Shown piece after piece: positions 1-11,086 of a DNA stretch of 64,000 nucleotides. The notes below the pieces were generated by a model. That model was not told the origin of the DNA and did no database searches. It saw nothing but the letters and a program-made list of their open reading frames with translations. The position numbers and the translations under genes were made by a program. Origin of the DNA: Petaurus breviceps papuanus (Eukaryota; Chordata; Mammalia; Diprotodontia; Petauridae). The DNA lies in NCBI GenBank assembly GCA_028583685.1, contig JAMXIF010000048.1:22366299-22430298 (forward strand), read 5' to 3'. Every line of letters starts with the position of its first letter. Position 1 is the first letter of the stretch.

Positions 1-59
1 AAATATTCATTGAATGAATGTTTATGAACAAGATTAATAATTGTGGAATATATGATAAC

Positions 60-540
60 ATATTTGCCATTTAACATTTTTATCAATGGCTTGGATTAAG
101 ACATAGATGACGAACTCATCAAATTTGCAAATGACACCAAGTGAGGAGAAACAGCTAACACACTGGACCAGAGTCAGGATCCAAAACCAACAAAAAAGAC
201 TTTAATAGGAACAATAACAGGTCACATTATTTTTAAAGCTTTAAGGTTTACAAGGTGAGAACAATGGTGCTGGTATTTCCTCATTTTAAAAATGAGAAAA
301 CTGAGGCTCAGGTAGGTGATGTAAATTATGTAGGGTCACACAGGGAGTCTCAGAGCCAGGAATGGAACTCAGGTTTTATAACTCCCAGGGCCAGGGCTCT
401 TTTAACCACAGCAGTTGCATTCGCATTAAGAAAAATGCCCAAGTATAGGATAAGTTGACAGTTCTGTGAAAGGCTATTCATGTGAAAAAAGATCTAGGGA
501 TTTTAATTGACTACAATATCAACATAACCCAATTATGTGA
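60..540 (+). mobile_element. L3/CR1 LINE fragment, split by a MIR-like SINE
   Basis: 60-190 carries the decayed reverse-transcriptase stretch 'ctcatcaaatttgcaaatga' (ancestral IKFADDTK) and the following 'cacactgga..gagtcaggatcc'. 445-540 carries 'aaaaagatctagggatttta', the later part of the same element. The gap holds a MIR-type SINE. The same RT stretch recurs in the better copy at 1675-1775. Confidence 0.7.
245..430 (-). mobile_element. MIR-like SINE inside L3/CR1
   Basis: Reversed MIR core: 'aatgagaaaactgaggctca', then 'gggtcacacaggga', 'gaactcaggt' and 'gggctcttttaaccaca'. It interrupts the L3/CR1 fragment at 60-540 and is therefore younger than it. Confidence 0.7.
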
Positions 541-1339
541 TGCATTTGCTAAAGAAACTTGAAGGTTAAAGTACCGAGACAGGGATCTAGTGATAATTGG
601 GAGTGTCAGTGTAGTGAAGTGAGGAAGCCAGTAGCATGTGAATCAGAGGAGAGGAGACAAAGGGAATCTGCCAGCAAGGCAGATGGCTGGTTACTTGTCC
701 AAAGTAACCAGAGAGAAGACGGGCAGGAAAATAGAATCATGGCAAAGACAGGCAAGGAGCTGATACAGTCAGGCTAGTCTCACACTAACAAGGATGTATG
801 TAATGCAGGTATCTTTGGATGACAACAGATCTCTGCACTTGGTCCTGGGACAGACACAAAGTTTAGGTAAGATTCAATCCTTTCTCTCATGGGTTGACAC
901 AAACACAGATAAATATTGTGTACACGTCCAAACAAATATATTTGAAGTTCCACAAAAGTCTTACTTTTATGTCTCATCATAGCATAGAGATGACTTTGAG
1001 TTCTTAAAAGCCATGTACAGCCGAATCTTTAGCAAATTCTAGATGTTTGGGAAAGCTTTGAACATGGTTCTAGTGACATACTGCATCTGTTGTCTGAGAA
1101 TCAGTTTAGTTGAATGTAGGGAGACTTTTCATAAGTACATTGGTTGGCTAGTAGGTGATTAATTCTTTGGCCTTGGCAAATCATAGAACAAAGAAAAATA
1201 CAAAATGCAACACAGTTGGATGTTCTCGCTCCCCTATCCCCTGCCTTCTGACTGCAGAGTGGCAAAAAAAGTGGGCAGAAGGCACTAAGAATTATGGTTT
1301 TTAGATAATCTATAAACTTTAATCATTGGCATTATTTAT
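541..1339. other. No recognisable gene or repeat
   Basis: Unassigned intronic sequence. The two open frames on opposite strands around 780-980 overlap each other and show no codon signal or known motif. Confidence 0.5.
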
Positions 1340-1776
1340 GTGAGATCTCTATTTTATGACCAAGAAGTTCATATATTACTGGAGGAAATGAAACACATCA
1401 AAACATTCAAAGAAGGATGGCTTCTGGGTTCTTGGAAAGATTCAGGACTTGATTTTATCATGTGTTCAGAGACAGTAAAGGAACTAAATTCAGGGAATAC
1501 TTTTGATAAAGTAGTTAACACTGTTCTTATGGAGGAGATGGAGAGATGTAAACTAGACAATGATATATTTAAATAGATTCAGGAAAAACTGGATGGCCAG
1601 ACTCAAAAACTTGCTCAAAGTCAAGAAGCCTCCAGTGGATTCCAGGGATCTGTGCTTGGTGTTGTACTGTCTAATGTTTTTATATATGACGTGCATAAGG
1701 AAATATATGAGGCAGTCATCAAATTTGCAAATGACACAAAGCTAGGAGGGACAGATAAACTGGAGTAAGGATCCAA

Positions 1777-2033
1777 AAAGTTGCTGTTGTACAGTTGCTT
1801 TTCAGTCATGTCCAACTATTCGTGATCCCATTTGGGGTTTTCTTGGCAAAGATACTAGAATGTTTTGCCATTTCCTTCTCCAGCTCAATTTACAGATGAG
1901 GAAACTGAGACAAACAAGGTTAAATGACTTGCCCAGGGTCACACAGTTAGAAGTGTCTGAGGCTAAACTTGAACTCAGGTCTTCCTGACTGCAGGCCTGG
2001 TGCTCTATCTACTGCAACACCTAGCTGTCTCAC
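1777..2033 (-). mobile_element. tRNA-derived CORE/MIR-like SINE
   Basis: Reversed: it begins 'tgctgttgtacagttgct', includes 'catgtccaactattcgtg', 'ccatttccttctccagctc' and 'cagatgaggaaactgag', and ends 'caacacctagctgtct'. These are the hallmark parts of the marsupial SINE whose sense copy is at 10832-11086. It is nested in the L3/CR1 element at 1340-2935. Confidence 0.85.
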
Positions 2034-2079
2034 AAAAAGATATTTGACAGGATAGCAAAGATTACTGGCTATTATTTGT

Positions 2080-2240
2080 TTTTTTTTAAACATTTTGATA
2101 ACTGTATTTCAAAATAATTGTTTTTATCTGTAATACTATGTCTATAATTTTACACATTAAAAACACTGAAAAGGGATCCATAGGCTTCAGGATCCTGCCC
2201 AAGGCATTCATGATGAAAAAAGGTTAAGAACCCCTAAGCT
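2080..2240 (+). mobile_element. Old interspersed repeat ending 'ggttaagaacccct'
   Basis: Contains 'gggatccataggcttcagga' and ends 'aaaggttaagaacccct'. Related copies are at 24825-24985 (same strand) and at 31535-31640 and 35333-35515 (opposite strand). I recognise the family but not its database name. Confidence 0.55.
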
Positions 2241-3069
2241 AGAGCAATGGGCTGAAAATGAAAAGATGAAATTCAATAACGATAAATATAAGGTCTTACA
2301 CTTGGGTACCAAGAAGTCAGCTTTACCAGTATAAGATGGGGCAAACTTGACTAGATAGCAGTTATTCTGAAAAAAAAAAAAATCTGGGGTCTTAGTGGAC
2401 TGCAAGCTCAATATGAATCAACAGTATGATAGGGTAGTCCAAAATGCTAAAGCTATCTTGGGCTGCATTAAGCAGCCACTAATCAAGGGGTAGAGAAGTA
2501 AGAATCCTGCTGTTTGCTATTCTCATCAGTCCTCATGTAGGGTATTGTGATGATATCTTGATACCATAGTTTAAGAAAGAAAATTGATAAGCTAGAAATG
2601 TGTCCAAAGAAGGGCAGCCAGGATGTCAAAAGGTGTTGAGTCCATGACAAGACCATTTGTAGCAATTGGGCATGTTTACCCTGGATAAGAGAAGACTTAG
2701 GGAGAACATGATAGTTGTCTTCAAGTATTTAAATAACTGTCAGAGAAGGGATTATACTTATCCCATTTGGCCCCAACCAATCAGATATAATGGGTAGAGG
2801 TTTCAAAGGGGCAACTATAAGCTTGATGTCAGGAAATACTTCCTGCAATTAGAGCTGTATAAAAGTGGAATGAGCTGCCTTGAGAGGAGATGAGATTCCC
2901 CTCCTTGGAGGTTTGGGTGACCATTTGTAAGGCGTTTTATAATAGAAACTCCTTTTGCACCTGGGATGGACTAAATAGTTGCCAAGATCTCTTCCAACAG
3001 TCAAGTCCTGTGATTTTTGTGACACTTGGCTTTCTTCCCTTGCAATACTTGTGGTATGCGTAAGTTAAA

Positions 3070-3082
3070 AAATATATATATA

Positions 3083-3133
<51 letters not shown>
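3070..3133. repeat. (TA)n microsatellite
   Basis: About 64 bases of nearly pure TA. The isoleucine/tyrosine open frames read here are products of the repeat. Confidence 0.97.
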
Positions 3134-3134
<1 letters not shown>

Positions 3135-3136
<2 letters not shown>

Positions 3137-3305
3137 TATGGAGATACAGTAGCTTATATGCCAAAATCTGCTACAAAGATGAAAAAAATAGGGAAATTCT
3201 ATGAAGAATTTGACAGTGTGCTCCAAAGTAGGTCAACATATACAAGATACAGACATTATGGATGAAAACACAGTGCTATATGAGGCTGATCAAAGATAAT
3301 ATCAT
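3135..3305 (+). mobile_element. Possible RTE-type LINE endonuclease fragment
   Basis: The frame reads YMPKSATKMKKIGKFYEEFD, which resembles the YAP..(D/E)..KFYE.L stretch of RTE/BovB-type endonucleases, followed by 'acatatacaagatacagaca'. Short and decayed, so family assignment is tentative. Confidence 0.4.
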
Positions 3306-3615
3306 CTCTAAAAAGGATACAGTAAGCTGGATCATCACATATTTAAAGGTGAAAGGCAGACATGACCAATGAGATGGAGGACCAGACATTTTCTCCAGGC
3401 CTCATCTACTCTCAAAATTCCACTAGATAAGAATTATGTGTAAAGGGTAAAACTGTCTCCATCAGCCAAGAAACGAGGAAGTCTGACAAGGTAACGGTCA
3501 GATACATTAACAGCAGGGAAGGCTCATCCTTAATCCTAAACGCACTCAACACCTCCTCCTCTACCACCTCCCACTATCTGGCAGGGCAGCAGCATACCTG
3601 AGATGGGGGGATTAG
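3306..3615. other. No recognisable gene or repeat
   Basis: Unassigned sequence between a possible RTE fragment and a LINE2 copy. No motif seen. Confidence 0.4.
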
Positions 3616-4475
3616 GATATTGGCCTGTGCTCTTGGATCCCCTCAGCGATTTAACTTCCTGCTGCTACTTTCTACCTGGACATCCTGCCTCTGCTCTCTC
3701 CTCATTACCTAGGAGTCACCCTGGGTTTCACCATCTCTCATTCCCCCTATCCAAGTTGTTGCCAACTCCTTATGATTTCACCTTTCAACATCTCTTGAAT
3801 ATATTCCCCTTTCTCCTCTGATACTGCCAACTCTGGCACAGGCCTTCATTACCTCACATCTGGATTATTGCAATAACCTGCTGGTGAATCAGCCTGCTTC
3901 AAACCTCAAGCCACTCTAATCCATCCTCCAATCAGGTCCGATAACGTCACCCACCTACTCTATAAACTCCAGAGGCTCCCTATTGCCTCTAGGATCAATG
4001 ACCACATGCTCTGTTTGGCATTCAAAGCCCTTCATATCCTATCTCCCTCCTACCTTTCCAGTCTTCTTACACATGACTGCCCAACACATCCTCTTCAGTC
4101 CACTGACACTGGCATCTGGCTGTTCCATGAACAAGATATTCCATCTTTTAGCACTGGGCATTTTCTTTGGCTGTGCACTCATTCCTGGAATGCTCTGCCC
4201 ACTTTGCTTCACCTACTGACCTCCCTCTCTTTAAGTCCTAACTGAAATCTCTTCTTTTACTGGAAGCCTTCCCCAACCCCACTTAATTCTAGTGCCTGCC
4301 CTCTATTAATTACTTCCTATGTTGTCCTGCATACAGCATGCCTTTCGTGTTGTCTCCCCCATTAGATTGTGAGCTCCTTGAAGGCAGGGACTATCTTTTG
4401 CCTCTCTTTGTATCTCCAGCACTTAGCACAGTGCCTGACACATATTAGATGCTTAGTGTTTATTGACTGAATCCA
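3616..4475 (+). mobile_element. LINE2 (L2), about 860 bp of 3' portion
   Basis: Typical LINE2 order: 'tggattattgcaataacctg', 'gaggctccctattgcctcta', 'tttggcattcaaagcccttc', 'tggaatgctctgcc', 'tgtgagctccttgaaggcag', 'cagtgcctgacacatattag'. It ends at the family terminus 'tgtttattgactgaat'. Long proline/serine-rich open frames here are LINE2 remnants. Confidence 0.9.
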
Positions 4476-4479
4476 TGGC

Positions 4480-5200
4480 AACAAGCAGAAGATCTCAATT
4501 CTAACCTCCCCTCACCCCCACCCAGAGGAGGATGTGTGGGGGTCTAGGAAAGTAGGCAGCGTACCAAAAGGAAACTGAAAAGGGTGGGGGGAGGTACCAG
4601 CATGATGAAAAAATCCAGAGGTGTGCAGCTGAGTGGGTGGTGAAGAGTTGGCTGACATGGATCCCCTCCTTAATAGAGGCTCTCTCTAGGAGGAGCTGTT
4701 CCATCAGAGGGAGGGGCCATAGGGACAAGCAATACTGCTGAGGTGTGAGTTCTAGGGCTGAAGTGATCTTGCAGGATGATAAAGTTCCTGGGGCATGATG
4801 ATCTAGAGACCAGAGGAGGTCAGCCGAGTAGGGACTGAAGCCATGGCTGTCCTGGGGCCCTTCTTAAATGGAAGTTTTGGGGAGAAGTTCATCCTCTCCT
4901 CTAACCCCAGATCCAGTATTCCTTCCATTGCACCATATTGCTTGAGGCTATGAGTTAAGCTTCACTAAAGATGGAGAGTTAGCTAGATGATTGAATTTAA
5001 AAGATATGTGGTAGTTCTCTCACCTAAAATCTTATTACAAAGGCTCTACCACTGTGGAATGGTATTATCTCTGTATCCATCCTTACAGGTCATGCCACCA
5101 CAACATAAACTCTGGAAGGACACATCAAGCTAGAACAATTTTTCAGTACAGGCCTAGCCATTAATTATGCATCTATTATCTGAGGACAGCATGCAGGGGA
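4480..5200. other. No recognisable gene or repeat
   Basis: Purine-rich, 'gtggggggagg'-containing unique sequence. The minus open frame at 4501-4728 has no match that I know. Confidence 0.5.
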
Positions 5201-5204
5201 AAGC

Positions 5205-5378
5205 AGCATGGGATAGTAGAAAAAAAACAAAACAAAACAATGGATTTGGAATCAGAGGACCTGAGTTCCAATCCTGACTCTGCTATTGATCCTCAGCTTC
5301 AACAACTGGAAAATGAAGAGATCAGACTAGGGGGCCTTTAAGGTTGCTTCCAGATCAAAATCTATGACCCTATGAATA
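5205..5378 (+). mobile_element. MIR-like SINE
   Basis: Contains 'gaatcagaggacctgagttc', 'caatcctgactctgct' and the 3' end 'cagatcaaaatctatgaccc'. Ancient and diverged. Confidence 0.65.
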
Positions 5379-5734
5379 AGTTTATCACAAGGTAATGACT
5401 TTTTAGGTCATGGTAATTCATGCAACATAGCAGAATTATAATCTGTTTCACCAGACAGAACTCACACTGATAAAATCATAGATCTTTTGAATAATCCGGG
5501 CATTTTAACTGATTTTTTTTTTCATTAAAAGTGAGAAATAGTACTTTTGTCACTTTACTCTAGTTGGAAGAAAATGCATAAGTTATTAGTCTTGAATTAT
5601 GAATTCTTGACTAATGAACCGTTTTTAGTGCTGCTAATTGCTTTGGTAAATTGAGAGATCTGTACATTTGATTGTTTCTAAATGAAAACAAGACGATATT
5701 CTGCCAAATTCTCTTTATGAAGCAAATATAGAAA
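5379..5734. other. Repeat-free AT-rich stretch
   Basis: No repeat or gene signal recognised. Homopolymer T near 5512-5521. Confidence 0.45.
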
Positions 5735-6040
5735 AGATTTAAAAAATCTGACAATGTCATAATAAAAAAGAAAATTATGGACTAATTTCACTTTTGAACA
5801 TAGATCCAAAACTCTTCAATAAAATTATAGCAAATATATGGCAGCCATGGATCAAAGGGATTATTTGCAATATTGGTTTATCCAGAGAAAACAAGGATTT
5901 AATAGAAAGAAAATGATTAATATAATTCATCATATCAACAGGAAAATAATACAAAATCATATGGTCACATAATAGATCCCAACACATTTTATAACAATTA
6001 ATTTGAACAGATTGTAACCTGAGGTCAGGATCATTTTTCA
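5735..6040 (+). mobile_element. L1 ORF2 reverse-transcriptase fragment
   Basis: Frame pieces read ENYGLISLLNIDPKLFNKII and then MINIIHHINR, matching the L1 RT stretch (ancestral YRPISLMNIDAKILNKIL..INVIHHINR..K). It lacks both L1 ends and is a dead fragment of about 300 bp. Confidence 0.85.
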
Positions 6041-6129
6041 TCTTTATGTGACCAAAGCTATAGCATGGTGCCTTGCACTTAGACTAAGGACTTTTTCAAC
6101 AAATATTTGTTGAACTGAATTAGGGTCAT

Positions 6130-6285
6130 ATTCACAAAATATTTTCTTCACAACGACTCTGTGAGGTAAGAGGTACAAGTATTATTATCCTCATTTTACA
6201 GATGAAGAAACTGAGACTTAGGGAGGATATAATTGGCTCACTCAGGTATACAGAGTTAGTGTACTTGAACCCAAGTATGTTTCCC
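6130..6285 (-). mobile_element. MIR-like SINE
   Basis: Reversed MIR: 'tattattatcctcattttac', 'agatgaagaaactgagactt', 'gtacttgaacccaagt'. It abuts a LINE2 terminus. Confidence 0.75.
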
Positions 6286-6405
6286 TCATTAGAATGTATG
6301 TTTTTTGAGAGTAAGGATTGCTTCATTCTTTGTACTTATATTGCTACTATCTAGCATGATGCCTGGTACATAGTAGGAATGTAATAGATGCATATTGATT
6401 GGTTG
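6286..6405 (+). mobile_element. LINE2 3' terminus
   Basis: 'cattagaatgtatgtttttt', 'agcatgatgcctggtacata', 'gtaggaatgtaatagatgca', ending near 'attgattggttga'. Confidence 0.8.
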
Positions 6406-7296
6406 ATCTTGACTCCCAGTCTGACTCTACTTCCACTAGGTCATAAATTTAACATCCACTTAGGATTAAAATAAACACCTTAACAATTAAGAACTCTTTT
6501 TCCTTAACATAATAGAGAGTATTTACTTAAAACTAAGAGCCAATGTTACTCTCAATGGCCCAGACACCATAGGTGTATACACATTAAGGATGTGTAGTGT
6601 TATGGTGGACAAAGGATTAAAAATGGCTGGAGAGTTAGAGTAAGTGGGCAGGTATGGGCAAGAAGAAATATAGGACTAAGGATACTTCTTTGGAGAAATC
6701 ACAGATCCCCAGGTAGGCCTGGGGATTCCTTTTCCTTTTGCTTCAACAGGATTGGCTGAGGAAGAGCTAGTATTCTGTACAGGTTGCCAGGATCTTTTCC
6801 CCTAAGGAAAAAAGAAACACGTTCATCCTCTAGTCAATATGGACCTTAGAATGCTTGCTTCTCTTAGAGTTATGCTCTGATCTGCAGGTAGAGGGATGGA
6901 GGGAAGTGATGAAGAGGAACTGGATGAGAAGAGGCTTGTGTGCATCCTTGGGAAGGAAGGGTTAGTGAGGAAACATAACTTCAGTGTTTGTTTTTGTCTC
7001 TGGCTTTGGCTTTAGCTGCTGATGCTTCAACAGGCTTGCTAGCCAAGTGGTGCCCACCAGCTGTGGCCCTGGCTTGTTTGAGAATGACAAGTAAGAAACT
7101 GAACATGTGACTTGAGTTTACTAATCCATCTCTGATTCAAACAATGTCACACCCATATTACAGTTTATGAGCTATAATACTCATTGTTACTACTTCTATT
7201 CACTATTTACTGTTCTGGGAGAATCATATAAGGGCATTAGCAAGAGGTATGGCATAGGGGAAAGAGGATTGCTTGGGGGGGGGGTCTGAGTATTTT
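6406..7296. other. Repeat-poor stretch with one exon-like segment
   Basis: No transposon is recognised over nearly 900 bp. 7016-7090 looks like an exon on the plus strand (tttag before it, gtaag after it) but matches no protein I know. See the separate finding. Confidence 0.4.
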
Positions 7297-7308
7297 AGCT
7301 CTAATCTT

Positions 7309-7467
7309 TTTTTTTTTTGCCTTTTTTTTGGAGGGCAATTGGGGTTAAGTGACTTGCCCAAGGTCACATGGCTAGTTTTTGTGTTAAGTATCTGAGGCCA
7401 GATTTGAACTCAGGTCCTCCTGACTCCAGGGCCCGTGCTCTTTTCACTGTGCCACCTAGCCGCCCTG
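7309..7467 (-). mobile_element. tRNA-derived SINE, subfamily B ('ccaaaaagc' tail)
   Basis: Reversed; flanked by the 12-bp duplication 'agctctaatctt' at 7297-7308 and 7468-7479. Contains 'gcaattggggttaagtgact', 'caaggtcacatggctag', 'gaactcaggtcctcctgact' and ends 'gccacctagccgccct'. An exact TSD suggests fairly recent insertion. Confidence 0.93.
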
Positions 7468-7607
7468 AGCTCTAATCTTGGCCTCCGTTTACTCTTTTGT
7501 AAAATTAAAGGGTTAGATTACAGTAGAGGCACCAAATTCTGAGATAAGAGGATCCCTTTTTAACAAAAAAAAAATTCTTCAGGGATTCTCATGATAGTAT
7601 TTCAATC

Positions 7608-7745
7608 AATAAATCAACAAACATTTATTAAATATCTACTATGTGTCAAGCACTGTGACAAATGAAACAGTCCCTGGCCTTAGGGACCTTATATTTTACT
7701 GGGGGAGACAGTAAGTACGTACAAAGTACATATAAAATAAAACTT
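7608..7745 (-). mobile_element. LINE2 3' end, reversed
   Basis: 'aacaaacatttattaaatat', 'ctactatgtgtcaagcactg' and 'gggaccttatattttactgg' are the reverse complement of the LINE2 terminus. Confidence 0.85.
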
Positions 7746-7969
7746 TTTTTGTTGATTTTTTGTGTTTTGTAAGGGAAGGCACTAATAGCTAAGGGACAGG
7801 TTCAGGGACTTGTAATGGTTGCTATGGCATAATAGTCATATCAACAGTATCTATTGAGAAAATATAGGATGACAAAAAATTACATGAATTCAGCAATATG
7901 TTGAAATGAATTTGAAAGAGACCAATAACAATTGCACCCACATGCACTTAAATGAATGTGTTGTTTGTC

Positions 7970-8105
7970 TTTCCCCTTCTGGGGAGAATATAAGCTCTCT
8001 GAGGTCAGGGATGGTTTCATTTTTGTCTTTATAGTCTCAGTGCCTAGTCAAATGTCTAACACAGAGCAGGCACTTAGTGTTTATTAATTTGAACTAAATA
8101 AGCAT
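7970..8105 (+). mobile_element. LINE2 3' terminus
   Basis: 'ataagctctctgaggtcagg', 'cagtgcctagtcaaatgtct', 'aggcacttagtgtttattaa'. Confidence 0.8.
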
Positions 8106-8189
8106 GTGTGACAACATTTATTTGGCCTGCTCCCTTAGACTTAGTCACATTATCTTCTCTACTAACAGGTATGAAGGTGAGACTTAGCA

Positions 8190-8385
8190 TTATAAGATTA
8201 TACATTCAGAATTGGAAGGAGCCTTAGAGGTTATCAAATCTAACCCTTTCATTTTACAGATGAAGAAAATGAGGCCCAGAGAGGTTAAGTGCCCAGGGTT
8301 ACATGGGTATGAAATGACACAGCCTTGTTTTGAACTCAAGTCCCATGACTCCTAATGTAACACAAGGTCAGAGCTGCTTTCACTT
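8190..8385 (-). mobile_element. MIR-like SINE
   Basis: 'cattttacagatgaagaaaa', 'tgaggcccagagaggttaag', 'ttttgaactcaagtcccatg'. Confidence 0.7.
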
Positions 8386-8653
8386 CTCACTTCCCTCCCT
8401 CATCAAACTCTAGCTGAACTAGAGTCTTACTAATGAGCCAGCCCTGTGCTACCCTCTTTTCTGGTTCAGGTTTAGTCGCTTGAACAGTCCAGGGATATAG
8501 CTCCATTCCCACAGGCTTTGCTTCCTGATAACCCAGGTTGTGAGTTCCACGGTTTCCCACCTTGAATTTCCAGTTTTGTGACACATCTATGTCATTTTCT
8601 ATTGTCCTCTGCACTTTAGAGTACTTGCCAGACCTCCAATCCTCTTTATTCTT

Positions 8654-8802
8654 TTTTTTGGGGGGGGGGAGGGGGAATGCAAGGCATTTGCCCAAGGTCC
8701 CATAGCTAGTAAGTGTGTCAAGTGTCTGAGGCTGAATTTGAACTCAGGTCCTCCCAACTCCAAGGCTGGTGCCCTATTTGCTATGCCACCTAGTTGCCTC
8801 CT
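8654..8802 (-). mobile_element. tRNA-derived SINE, subfamily B
   Basis: Reversed; near-identical TSDs 'cctctttattctt' (8641-8653) and 'cctctctattctt' (8803-8815). Body has 'catttgcccaaggtccc', 'gaactcaggtcctcccaact' and 'gccacctagttgcc'. Confidence 0.9.
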
Positions 8803-8863
8803 CCTCTCTATTCTTAATAAACAGAAAGTTCATAGATATAGGATCAGCTATGTTTGACTTTTA

Positions 8864-9020
8864 TTTTTTTTTTAAAGCAATTGGGGTTAGGTAACTTGCT
8901 CAAGGTTACATGGCCAGTTACTTCTGGGTTGTGGTGCTAAGTATCTGAGCCTGGATTTGATCCCCAGGTCATCCCGACATTAGAGCCGGTGCTCTTACTC
9001 GCTGAGCCACCTGGCCGCCC
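8864..9020 (-). mobile_element. tRNA-derived SINE, subfamily A (poly-A tail)
   Basis: Reversed; 16-bp perfect TSD 'ctatgtttgactttta' at 8848-8863 and 9021-9036. Body 'agcaattggggttaggtaac', 'caaggttacatggccag' and 'tcatcccgac', ending 'gagccacctggccgccc'. Confidence 0.95.
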
Positions 9021-9036
9021 CTATGTTTGACTTTTA

Positions 9037-9488
9037 AACCCCTTTACAGCCTGGCCTCAACTAACCTTTGAAAATGTGTTATACATTTCTTTCTTGCTAC
9101 TATGTAATCAAATTGGCCTTTCTTGCTGTTTCTCATGTACAACATTCCATCTCCTGTCTCCAAGCCTTTGTCCTGGCATCCCCAATCCCTGGAATGCCCT
9201 TCCTCCTCCCTTTCCCCCCTTAGAATTCCTTGTTTCCTTCCAAATTCTGATCAAGTACTGCTTCTACATGAAGCCTCTCCTGTCTCCCTAGCACCTGCCA
9301 GTTACTTTCCTCACTCCCTATTTTACCTTGTATATAATTATTTATATACATGCTTTCTCTTATGATAGAATGTGTCCTTGAGGACAGTGCCTGTCTCATA
9401 CTTGTCTTTGCACCCCCCCCCCCAGTGCCTAGAACAGTGACAGGCACATAATAGGTGCTTAATAAATATTTGTTGGTTAATTGATGAT
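9037..9488 (+). mobile_element. LINE2 3' portion
   Basis: 'aaacccctttacagcctggc', 'cctggaatgcccttcctcct', 'tgtccttgaggacagtgcct', 'cagtgacaggcacataatag', ending 'aataaatatttgttgg'. A C-run at 9412-9423 interrupts it. Confidence 0.88.
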
Positions 9489-9955
9489 AAAAGTCATGCT
9501 CAACTCCCAGAAAAAATGAGGTCATCTCTAGAGGTTCAGTAAGGAAAAAAAACCCATACCTGGGGATCTGTCAGGACTTACACTCACCTATATTTGTAAA
9601 GGCAATACATCCCTGGTATTCCACCTGAGTAAGACCAGAAATTCTGAGGAGGTGTCTTGAGATGAGGTGAGCCCAACACTAACTTGTATGACAATAAGGT
9701 ATGCACTGAATCACCTTTAGAGGACAGCCCCATGTTGTCCTATTTGTACCTGTGTCTTCTTCCCCCCTTTTTTCGAGTCTCTCACACTCTTGACAGATTC
9801 TGGGTCCCTTTACTGCTTACCTTCTCTCTGGGGTCTCCAATGGCATTCTGCCTGCATTACTCTGCCTATCCTTCCAACCTGGATTCTATTTTGGCACCAA
9901 CTCCTTACTTTTCCTTTTCTCTTTGAAACCTGACTTCCTTCCAGCCCTGTCTCTG
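9489..9955. other. No recognisable gene or repeat
   Basis: Unassigned. The open frames here are short, overlap each other and lack known motifs. Confidence 0.45.
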
Positions 9956-9956
9956 A

Positions 9957-10026
9957 GCTCCTTGTCTCTGTCCCTGGGTTCCTTGTCCCTGTCTCTGGGC
10001 TCCTTGTCTGTCTCTGGGCTCCTTAC
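9957..10026. repeat. Minisatellite of about 20-bp units
   Basis: Three to four diverged tandem units built on 'ctccttgtctctgtccctgg'. Read on the minus strand they give repeated DKEPRDRD-like residues, an open frame made by the repeat rather than a gene. Confidence 0.85.
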
Positions 10027-10637
10027 TACTATCATGTATTCTGACTTTGGTTCTGCCCTTGCCCAGATCAGTGTTGTTGGCCATAGAGCCTGTGTTTCCT
10101 GTTCCATGGCAACAGGACATGATGCAGACAAGAAGCTGTTTTATCCAAGAAATTTCCAGGATTTTCAATTGACATAATTATTGTATGTCTAGAGAATATA
10201 ACGAGAAGAGACAAGGAATATCTTTTGTAGTCTTCAACATAATTCACATTTTCCAATTTATGTGGTCATAGAATGGGACAAGAAATTAACAAGAGTTTTT
10301 TAAAAAGGCAAAGGCCAGAGGATTTTGAAAACCAGTTCTTAAAAGTGCTGCTTACTAGGATTTGTAATGACCTCACCCTGGGCATAGAGCTAGGAATGAT
10401 GGGTCTTACTCTGGGGGCTTTGAAGTTAGTTCCAGGGTTAAGGTTTTGAAGATCACACAGCTATACCAATGAATTTCAGTTTAATTAAGCAACTGGTCCC
10501 CATGTTTGGGCTTGAGGATACAAAGATGAAAAATAATAGGCCTTGCCCTCAAGAAGACTTAGGCATAATATGAATCAAGTAGTTATACCAATAATTGAAG
10601 GAAGGACAAAGGAGGAATCAAGATAAAGTCCTTTAAG
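10027..10637. other. No recognisable gene or repeat
   Basis: Unassigned. A faint LINE2-like stretch ('gggcttgaggatacaaagat') lies near 10507. Confidence 0.4.
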
Positions 10638-10649
10638 AAATTTGAGAAG

Positions 10650-10808
10650 AGGGGCGGCCAGGTAGCGCAGTGAGTAAGAGCACTGGCCCCAGAGTCGGGA
10701 TGACCTGGGATCGAATCCGGGCTCAGATACTTAGAAACACACCCAGAAACACCTGGCTATGTAACCTTGAGCAAGTTACTTAACCCCAATTTCTTTAAAA
10801 AAAAAAAT
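10650..10808 (+). mobile_element. tRNA-derived SINE, subfamily A
   Basis: 12-bp TSD 'aaatttgagaag' at 10638-10649 and 10809-10820. Starts 'ggggcggccaggtagcgcag' with a recognisable Pol III A-box/B-box region ('ggatcgaatccggg') and ends in poly-A. Confidence 0.95.
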
Positions 10809-10831
10809 AAATTTGAGAAGGGCTGTATGCG

Positions 10832-11086
10832 GAGGCAGCTAGGTGGCACAGTAGATAGGGTGCTGGGCCTAGAGTCAGGAAGATTCATCCTCTTGAGTTC
10901 AAATTTGGTATCAGATATTTATTAGCTGTGTGACCCTGGGTAAGTCACTTAACCTGGTTTGCCTCAGTTTCCTCTTCTCAAAATGATCTGGAGAAGGAAA
11001 TGGCAAACCATTCCAGGATCTTTGCCAAGAAAACCCCAAATGAGGTCAGAGAGAGTTGAACACAGCTGTAAAACAATTCAACAACA
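10832..11086 (+). mobile_element. CORE/MIR-like SINE, full length
   Basis: Runs from 'ggcagctaggtggcacagta' through 'gagttcaaatttgg', 'tgtgtgaccctgggtaagtc', 'aaatgatctggagaaggaaa' and 'tggcaaaccattccagg' to 'caattcaacaacaact'. It directly abuts the 7SL pseudogene. Confidence 0.88.

Larger units (their letters stand above)
1340..2935 (+). mobile_element. L3/CR1 LINE, 3' half, with two nested insertions
   Basis: A CR1-clade LINE, 5'-truncated. 1620-1775 encodes the region SSGFQGSVLG..LYCLMF (ancestral SGVPQGSVLGPLLF), and 1700-1770 encodes IKFANDTKLGG, where the catalytic FADD motif reads FAND. 2230-2935 has 'ggtcttacacttgggtacca', 'tggactgcaagctcaatatg', 'cttgggctgcatta' and 'aagtggaatgagctgcc', all standard for this family. 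Insertions at 1777-2033 (SINE) and about 2080-2235 (old repeat) separate the two halves. It cannot be active. Confidence 0.85.

Noticed and set aside
3026-3265. Isoleucine/tyrosine repeat frames on both strands
   Set aside because: Encoded by the (TA)n array.
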